Assembly (NCBI RefSeq): GCF_936943645.1
Contig: NZ_CAKZJO010000055.1
Span: 1 to 64,000, forward strand
Reading direction: 5' to 3'
Origin: an uncultured Bradyrhizobium sp.
GTDB taxonomy: Bacteria > Pseudomonadota > Alphaproteobacteria > Rhizobiales > Xanthobacteraceae
DNA length: 64,000 bases
A program made the translations under genes and the position numbers. The stretch's first letter is position 1; the number at the start of each line of letters is the position of its first letter. This document shows positions 56,615-64,000 of this stretch, piece by piece. The notes under the pieces were generated by a model. That model did not search any database. It worked only from the letters and a program-made list of their open reading frames with translations, and was not told the origin of the DNA.

Positions 56615-57070
56615 ATGACCGAACCGTTCGTCGTGCGCCGCGAGACCCAGATCGCCGCCCCGCGCGCCACTGTTTTCGCTTACCTGACCGACCCCGAGAA
56701 GATCCTGAGCTGGATGGGCTCGGATGCGACCACCGAGCCGCATCCCGGCGGGCTCTATCTGCTCAAGGGCATCGGCCCGCGCGGCAGCGTCGCCCGTGGT
56801 GCCTTTCGTGAGGTCGTACCGGTGCATCGCCTTGCCTACACTTTCGGATGGGAAGGCGGCCAGGAAGTGCCCCCCGGCTCGAGCCTCATCGAGATCGATC
56901 TGATCGAGCGCGACGGCGGCACGCTGCTGCGCATGACCCATAGCGGGCTGCCGACCGCGGAGCAGGCGGCCGCACATGCAACGGGATGGGCGCATTATAT
57001 GAAACGGATCGCAACCGCAGCGGCTGGCGGGGACCCCGGTCCGGACAGGGGTGTTTCAGACAAGACGTAG
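56615..57070 (+). CDS. SRPBCC/AHSA1-family protein
   Basis: The 151-residue product has the AHSA1/CalC-type fold pattern (TQIAAPRATVFAYLTDPEKILSWMG, LLRMTHSGLPT, GWAHYMKRI). Such proteins bind hydrophobic ligands; the ligand here is unknown. I start at 56615 (MTEPFVVRRET) with AGGGA upstream. Confidence 0.87.
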   Translation: MTEPFVVRRETQIAAPRATVFAYLTDPEKILSWMGSDATTEPHPGGLYLLKGIGPRGSVARGAFREVVPVHRLAYTFGWEGGQEVPPGSSLIEIDLIERDGGTLLRMTHSGLPTAEQAAAHATGWAHYMKRIATAAAGGDPGPDRGVSDKT

Positions 57071-57081
57071 CGGCGGGAAGG

Positions 57082-58251
57082 TCAGACCGCCGCTGTCGCC
57101 ACCACCTGCGCCAGAAGCTGCTCGCGCCGCGCCTGCGAGCGCTGGCCCTTCATGGTCGCGGCGAAGCGCTCCAGGATGCCGTCCTCGAACGCCGTGACGA
57201 TGGTGTCATGGACGTAGCTCTTGCGACAGATCGCCGGCGTGTTGGAGAGCTTGTCCGCGGCGGCCCGGATCGCATCCAGCACCTGCTTCTTGCGGCCGCG
57301 CTGGCTGGTCGCCGGCGTGATCCGCGACAAGGATTCCACCACCACGGCAGACGCCATCAGCGTCCGAAAATCCTTGAGCGAGATCTTGATGCCGGCGATC
57401 TCGCGCAGGAACGCGTTGACCTGCGTGGTGCTGACCGCGCGCACGATGCCGTAGGCATCGCGATACTGGAACATGCGCTTGCCCGGGACGCTCTGCAAAA
57501 TGCCGATCGCGCGCACCAGCTTGGCGGCGTCGCACTCCTTGCGCACCGCCTTGCCGCCCTTCGCCTTGAACGTCAGCACGAAGCAATCGTCTTCCAGCGT
57601 CACGTTCGACTTCAGCAGCGTGGTGGCGCCGCGGGTGCCGTTGAGGCGGGCATAGGATTCGTTGCCGGGGCGGATCGCGGTGCGCGCGATCAGCTCGATC
57701 ACGGCCGAGAGCGCGAACTCACGCGTCGGCTCGTCGCCCGACAGGAACGCCGAGACCTTGCGCCGGATCTTGGGCAGCGCGCCGACGAGCTTTTCCAGGC
57801 GATGCGCCTTGCGATGCTCGCGGACCTTCTCCCAATCGGCGTGATAGCGGTATTGCAGCCGGCCCGCCGCATCCCGGCCCACGGCCTGCAGATGCGAGCT
57901 CGGATCGGCAGAGTAGCGCACCTCGCGGTAGGCCGGCGGCACCGCCATGGCATGCAGCCGGCGGATGGTGCGGGCGTCGCGGATATGGGCGCCGTTGGGG
58001 CGCACGAAGGAATAGCCCTTGCCGCGCCTGATGCGGCGAATGGTCAGCTCGTTCTGGTCGCCGAGCCGCAGGCCGAGCTCCTTGGCGAGCGCCTCGACTG
58101 TCGCCGCCGGGGCCGCATCAAAGGTGTTTTTGGGGCTCGGACGCCGGAAAGCGGCCGGTTTCGGCCATTGTCCGAGGGCTTTGGCCAGCGCAATAGCCGC
58201 AGGATCGGCTGAAGCGGGCCGCATCGTCCCGATATTCTGCTGATCCATCAT
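57082..58251 (-). CDS. DNA topoisomerase IB (poxvirus type)
   Basis: The 389-residue product has the catalytic region LIARTAIRPGNESYA (Arg), FKAKGGKAV (Lys) and the nucleophile Tyr in ICRKSYVHDTIV. It relaxes supercoils by a 3'-phosphotyrosine intermediate. It is convergent with the SRPBCC gene. Bacterial type IB enzymes are common in alphaproteobacteria. Confidence 0.92.
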   Translation of the reverse strand: MMDQQNIGTMRPASADPAAIALAKALGQWPKPAAFRRPSPKNTFDAAPAATVEALAKELGLRLGDQNELTIRRIRRGKGYSFVRPNGAHIRDARTIRRLHAMAVPPAYREVRYSADPSSHLQAVGRDAAGRLQYRYHADWEKVREHRKAHRLEKLVGALPKIRRKVSAFLSGDEPTREFALSAVIELIARTAIRPGNESYARLNGTRGATTLLKSNVTLEDDCFVLTFKAKGGKAVRKECDAAKLVRAIGILQSVPGKRMFQYRDAYGIVRAVSTTQVNAFLREIAGIKISLKDFRTLMASAVVVESLSRITPATSQRGRKKQVLDAIRAAADKLSNTPAICRKSYVHDTIVTAFEDGILERFAATMKGQRSQARREQLLAQVVATAAV

Positions 58252-58651
58252 AGCCTTATGCCTTAGCCCTGTCTGTTACCGGTCAATGCCGCTGTTCTGA
58301 TTTTTGTTCCGAAGGGTCTCTCCGGACCCGGGTTGGCCATTTAGGGTGTTCCGAACCGTATTGCGAGTCCCGAATCAGTGAGAGACGGTTCCTAAATACC
58401 GCCGCTGGCACATGAGGGGCCTGCGCAGCCCATTCCGCAGAAGCATGGAAAGCCTCCCAAAGGCGCCCACGAGCCTGTTTCAGATTTGCGACAGGCGACT
58501 GCGGCGGCTTGATCCTCCGCATGGTGGAGCGCCCGCCGAAGGTCCAGCTTGTGCTCCTTGTCGGGCCCGGTTAGCCCGACGCATAATCAGTCAATGATCA
58601 AGTCGGCTCGCCAGTCGCTAGCGTTCGGCTTGCCGTATGTGGAGGGAAAGC
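58252..58651. other. 400-bp stretch before acs
   Basis: No gene is supported here; a minus-strand frame (58283-58522) lacks family features. GGAGGGAAAG at 58640-58649 is the ribosome site of acs. The rest probably holds the divergent promoters of the topoisomerase and acs genes. Confidence 0.6.
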
Positions 58652-60598
<1,947 letters not shown>

Positions 60599-61052
60599 GG
60601 CCCGATCGCGTGCCCCGGACGCAGCGCAGCGCTCCTTCAGCGATGCGCTGCTGAGCCGGGGCCCATCGATCGGCGGAACGTGCGGCTTTCTGGATCCCGG
60701 CTCTGTGTCGCGTCACTGCGTGCCGCGCCACGTCCGGGACACGAGCCTGCATCACGCGACGGCGCGCTCCCTGCGACAACAGCCGTTCACATCCCTCACG
60801 CGCTTGTCAGCGAGCGTGGGGCCGCCGCCGCATCTTTCCCGCTGGGTGTTGTTTTCAGGTCATTTACTTTATTTCGAACATTTCCTTTGTTCCCCCTGCT
60901 GGCTGGCCCCTGGCGGCCGTGCGTGGAAACCATCCGGTTAACGGGCGCGGTTAAGAATGTCCCCTGACAAGGACTTTGAAGAAGGGGCGCGGCGGCGATT
61001 GCCGGGTTTCTGCGTCATTTTGGACGATCCGTTTGGGGCAAGGGGGAAATCG
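60599..61052. other. 454-bp gene-free stretch
   Basis: The left part is the palindromic element at 60609-60743. The right part (60744-61052) has an AT-rich run at ~60852-60885 (tcatttactttatttcgaac) that may be a promoter for the L,D-transpeptidase gene. No ORF is supported. Confidence 0.6.
60609..60743. repeat. Intergenic palindromic element, 'tgccccgg...gtccggg' family (copy 3)
   Basis: Outer words cgtgccccggacgcagcg and cgtccgggacacg pair; inner words gagccggggccca and tggatcccggctc pair. It matches 1376-1505 and 31880-31997 and follows the acs stop. Confidence 0.75.
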
Positions 61053-61568
61053 ATGTCGATGAGGACTGCGGTGGCGCTGGCTGCCACCATCGGGGCGGGG
61101 ATCTTGATGTCGACGGCGGCAGAGGCGCGGCCGGAGATGGTGGGAACGCACCTGGCCGACTATTCGCCGGGCACCATCGTCGTCAAGACCAGCGAGCGAC
61201 GGCTGTATCTCATCCTCGATAACGGCCACGCGGTGCGCTATCCGGTCGGCGTCGGCAAGTCCGGCAAGCAATGGGCCGGCACCACGCGCATCGACGGCAA
61301 ATATCGCAACCCGGCCTGGGCGCCGCCGGCCGAGGTCAAGCGTGACAAGCCGAGCATTCCCGACATGATTCCCGGCGGCTCGCCGCGCAACCCGATGGGC
61401 GTTGCGGCGATGACGCTGGCCGGCGGCGAATATGCCATTCACGGCACCAACGTGCCGGGCTCGATCGGCGGCTTCGTCTCTTACGGCTGCATCCGCATGC
61501 TCAACGACGACATCACCGACCTCTACGGCCGCGTCTCCGTCGGCACGACGGTGGTCGTGACGCGCTGA
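61053..61568 (+). CDS. L,D-transpeptidase (YkuD domain), exported
   Basis: The 171-residue product has a signal peptide (cut near STAAEA, residue ~23). The YkuD domain has VKTSERRLYLIL, GVGKSGKQW, and the catalytic block IHGTNVPGSIGGFVSYGCIRM with the nucleophile Cys. It cross-links peptidoglycan or attaches lipoproteins. I start at 61053 after AAGGGGGAAAT; an ATG at 61059 is possible. A terminator follows. Confidence 0.92.
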   Translation: MSMRTAVALAATIGAGILMSTAAEARPEMVGTHLADYSPGTIVVKTSERRLYLILDNGHAVRYPVGVGKSGKQWAGTTRIDGKYRNPAWAPPAEVKRDKPSIPDMIPGGSPRNPMGVAAMTLAGGEYAIHGTNVPGSIGGFVSYGCIRMLNDDITDLYGRVSVGTTVVVTR

Positions 61569-61591
61569 TCGCCGCGATCGGACCAGACAGC

Positions 61592-61622
61592 AAAGAGCCG
61601 CGTCCTTGGACGCGGCTCTTTT
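61592..61622. terminator. Bidirectional Rho-independent terminator
   Basis: A 14-bp stem (61592-61605 with 61608-61621) has a 2-base loop and a T run on one side, A run on the other. It lies between the convergent L,D-transpeptidase and thermonuclease genes, touching the stop of the latter. Confidence 0.88.
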
Positions 61623-62214
61623 ATTGCCAGAAGCGCCAGCCGCGCGCGCACCAGCCGTCGCGATGGCCGCCACCATAGCTCCGTGCAAAACCGCCGGCGA
61701 GCAACGCCGCCGAAACGTTCGCAGTCCGCCGCGTCGCGACGTCGGCGAGAACGCGACCGTATTTGTCGGGACCGAGATTGGTGATGGTGACGCCGCCCTG
61801 GCCGAGCAGATCGCGCAAGGCGCGGGCCGCCGCTTCCGCCTTGTCCAACTCTTCCTGGCAGGACGCCTTCAGTTCGGGCGCATCGATGCCGCGCAGCCGG
61901 ACACGTACGACGAGATCTCTGCCGTCGCGCTGGCGAACACGCGCAAGAAACGTGTCGCCGTCGATGGTGCGAATGACGTCCACCGGCTCGCGAACGTTCG
62001 GACCGCCGGCGTGCTGAAGAACGACCTCGGCATCCCCAGTGCGATCGCCGTCGGAGCGTGGAACAAACCAGTCCGCGCCATGACGGAAGGTGAGGACGAC
62101 GGCCAGCACGATGCCCATTACGAACATCCACGGCAACAGCCCGGAGAAGCGGCGGCCGAACGGCGAACCGCCGAACTGCGGCCGATAGGAATTGGGTCGA
62201 TCCTGGAAACGCAT
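61621..62214 (-). CDS. Membrane-anchored thermonuclease (SNase) family protein
   Basis: The 197-residue product has an N-terminal helix at ~25-45 (GLLPWMFVMGIVLAVVLTF). The SNase domain has RTIDGDTFLARV, VRLRGIDAPELK and NLGPDKYGRVLADV, carrying the metal and catalytic Arg/Glu positions in part. It could degrade nucleic acid outside the cytoplasmic membrane. I start at 62214 (MRFQDRPNSYR). Confidence 0.87.
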   Translation of the reverse strand: MRFQDRPNSYRPQFGGSPFGRRFSGLLPWMFVMGIVLAVVLTFRHGADWFVPRSDGDRTGDAEVVLQHAGGPNVREPVDVIRTIDGDTFLARVRQRDGRDLVVRVRLRGIDAPELKASCQEELDKAEAAARALRDLLGQGGVTITNLGPDKYGRVLADVATRRTANVSAALLAGGFARSYGGGHRDGWCARGWRFWQ

Positions 62215-62413
62215 CGAACTCACGCTAGGACTGAGTCGGGGAACCCACAAGCACGTGCTCTCACCGCAGCGGTTCCGAATTGCGCACAACCCCTGCAAGA
62301 AAGTTCCGCTCACTACTATCTGGCCGTAGTTCTACTGGAGATCCGCGAATATTACCCAAATCTCAATCATTGGTTGCGAATACCTGTTATACGGCAACGC
62401 GAGGGAGATTGCA

Positions 62414-64000
62414 GTGGGGTCACTCAGGTTTCGCATTGGAACAAAGCTCGGCATCGTAACAGGCGTGAGCATTGTGCTGGTCTGCGGCATGCTGACCAAC
62501 CAGATGCTCGGCAACCGATCGATCGCCGAATCCAATCGCTTGGTCACGATCAACTATCTCAACAAGGGCAATGCGCAGGCAGCGCAGACCGCGATGGCGC
62601 GCGCACAGCTCGCAACGACCGAGATCGGTTCCGCTTCAACAGCCGGCGAGGTGGACAAGCTCCTTGAAACTCTCCGCACGCGCGCAGGCGAGGCCGGCGC
62701 GGAAATCGACGCCGCAGCGGACCGGGCGACCCGGAAGGTCACCCAGGACGCCTATCGCGAGACCAGAAAATTTGTCGATGCGTATCTGACCAGCGGCGTT
62801 GAATTGGCCGGGGCGCAAAAGACCCTCATTGGCGCAGCTTCCGGCAGCGCCAGGACTGCAGCCGAAACGACGAAGGCGGGCATTCTTACAGAGCGAATGC
62901 GTCCGGCCGCCCTGGAAGTCGGCAAACGCATCGACGATCTGGTCGGCGTTGCCAATGAATTCGCCGCGCGCCGCAAGGGCGAGATGCTGACCGAGCTCGA
63001 CCGCGTCGCCACCTTCGCGTGGATCGTCGGCGTCTTCGTCGTTCTGACGTTGATCGGCTCCGCCGTCTTTTCGGTGTCGAACATTGCCCGGCCGATCCGG
63101 CGCATCGGCGACGTGCTGCTCCAGCTCGCCGACGGCAGCAAGGCTGTCGAGATTCCCTACACGCGCCGTGGCGACGAAGTCGGCGACAACGCTCGCGCGG
63201 CTCAGACCTTCAAGGAAAATCTGATCCGTATCGAGCAGATGGAAGCCGAGCAGAAGAATCTGGAAGCCGCTGCGGCCGTCCAGCGCAAGGAAGAGATGAC
63301 GAAGCTTGCCGGCGTGTTCGAAGCCGCGGTCGGCGGCATCATCGGCTCCGTATCGGCAGCCTCCCAACAGCTCGAGGCTGCCGCCGGCACGCTGTCGGGG
63401 ACCGCGGAAGAGACTCAGCAGCTCTCCGGAATGGTCGCGGCCGCCTCGGAGGAAGCCTCCACCAATGTCGGAGCGGTGGCGTCCGCCGCCGAAGAAATGA
63501 GCACCTCGGTGGTCGAGATCGGCCGCCAGGTCCACGATTCCAGCCGCATCGCCAGCGAAGCGGTCAGGCAGGCCGAGCGCACCGACGTGCGGATCAACGA
63601 GCTGCTGAAGGCGGCGGGCCGAATTGGCGACGTCGTCAAATTGATCACCGCCATTGCCGAACAGACCAACCTGCTGGCGCTGAACGCGACCATCGAGGCG
63701 GCGCGCGCCGGCGAATCCGGCCGCGGCTTTGCCGTCGTGGCGAGCGAAGTCAAAGCGCTCGCGGCGCAGACCGCGCGGGCCACCGAGGAAATCAGCGCGC
63801 AGATCGCCGGCATGCAATCGGCAACGGAGGACTCCGTCGGCGCGATCAAGGAAATCAGCACGACCATCGGCCGCATTTCGGACATTTCGACAACCATTGC
63901 CGCGACGATCGAAGAGCAGGGCGCAGCAACGGCCGAGATTGCGCGAAACGTCAGCGAGGCCGCAAAGGGAACCGTCGAGGTCGCAGACAAGATTGCCCAG
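62414..64000 (+). CDS. Methyl-accepting chemotaxis protein, 3'-truncated by window edge
   Basis: The frame starts at the GTG at 62414, with GAGGGAGA six bases upstream, and stays open to the end (529 codons). It has a first membrane helix at ~9-27, a periplasmic helical region of ~165 residues, a second helix at ~197-220, a HAMP region ([19 protein letters not shown]), and the signalling domain with the hairpin tip [34 protein letters not shown]. It reports a stimulus to CheA/CheW; the ligand is not evident. Confidence 0.94.
   Translation, partial: MGSLRFRIGTKLGIVTGVSIVLVCGMLTNQMLGNRSIAESNRLVTINYLNKGNAQAAQTAMARAQLATTEIGSASTAGEVDKLLETLRTRAGEAGAEIDAAADRATRKVTQDAYRETRKFVDAYLTSGVELAGAQKTLIGAASGSARTAAETTKAGILTERMRPAALEVGKRIDDLVGVANEFAARRKGEMLTELDRVATFAWIVGVFVVLTLIGSAVFSVSNIARPIRRIGDVLLQLADGSKAVEIPYTRRGDEVGDNARAAQTFKENLIRIEQMEAEQKNLEAAAAVQRKEEMTKLAGVFEAAVGGIIGSVSAASQQLEAAAGTLSGTAEETQQLSGMVAAASEEASTNVGAVASAAEEMSTSVVEIGRQVHDSSRIASEAVRQAERTDVRINELLKAAGRIGDVVKLITAIAEQTNLLALNATIEAARAGESGRGFAVVASEVKALAAQTARATEEISAQIAGMQSATEDSVGAIKEISTTIGRISDISTTIAATIEEQGAATAEIARNVSEAAKGTVEVADKIAQ

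Noticed and set aside
58283..58522. 79-codon minus-strand ORF before acs
   Set aside because: No family features, and the segment is better read as promoter and leader DNA.

Overview
The window is a GC-rich alphaproteobacterial chromosome segment. Its gene content and style point to Bradyrhizobium or a close relative (Nitrobacteraceae): a hemD - mitofilin-like - hemY cluster, IalB and YkvA family proteins, TAXI-type binding proteins, class III cyclases, an argG of the long type, and many intergenic palindromic elements whose sequences recur between genes. The genus is inferred from recall and not from a search.

Layout. 1-8.8 kb: 3' part of an OmpA-like protein, argG, a PAP2 phosphatase, a small membrane protein, rlmN, an IalB-family protein, an SDR and a quinone oxidoreductase. 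8.8-14 kb: a membrane-anchored repeat protein and a TAXI binding protein in one operon, bracketed by two copies of a ~120 bp repeat, then DUF1232, pterin dehydratase and a second, membrane-anchored TAXI protein. 14-19.7 kb: a phoD-type phosphatase whose last ~124 bp are duplicated 4.1 kb downstream. Between the two copies lies an AT-richer insert with one 1149-residue gene that joins TIR, WD40 propeller, Roc-like GTPase/COR-like region, four-Cys zinc knuckle and a DUF4365/PD-(D/E)XK-like C-terminus. It is the strongest candidate for an undescribed immune or conflict system here. 19.7-25.8 kb: single-domain response regulator, divergent Crp/Fnr regulator, a translationally coupled trio (Lgt-like enzyme, Tes/MJ0619-like radical SAM protein, small membrane protein) and bipA/typA.

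25.8-41.9 kb: flavin amine oxidase, a tightly overlapping four-gene operon (hydrolase, DUF2269, epimerase-DoxX fusion, DCC protein), GNAT, ppa, folD, DUF167, YggT, tRNA-Ala(CGC), enoyl-CoA hydratase, glutamine amidotransferase, SDR, TerB-like protein, a DUF5939-type cyclase, a P450 and a secreted alpha/beta hydrolase. 41.9-49 kb: MFS exporter, two small Cys-rich secreted paralogues, a NodB-type deacetylase, a small secreted protein, a large membrane protein and tRNA-Thr(CGT). 49-64 kb: hemY, mitofilin-like gene and hemD, divergent from tsaD-gpsA-EVE, then a second cyclase, SRPBCC protein, topoisomerase IB, acs, an L,D-transpeptidase, a thermonuclease-fold protein and the 5' part of a chemoreceptor that runs off the end.

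Most of the window is ordinary housekeeping and accessory metabolism. The exceptions are the phoD-linked insert, the Lgt-like/Tes-like lipid pair, and the dense set of repeated intergenic palindromes.
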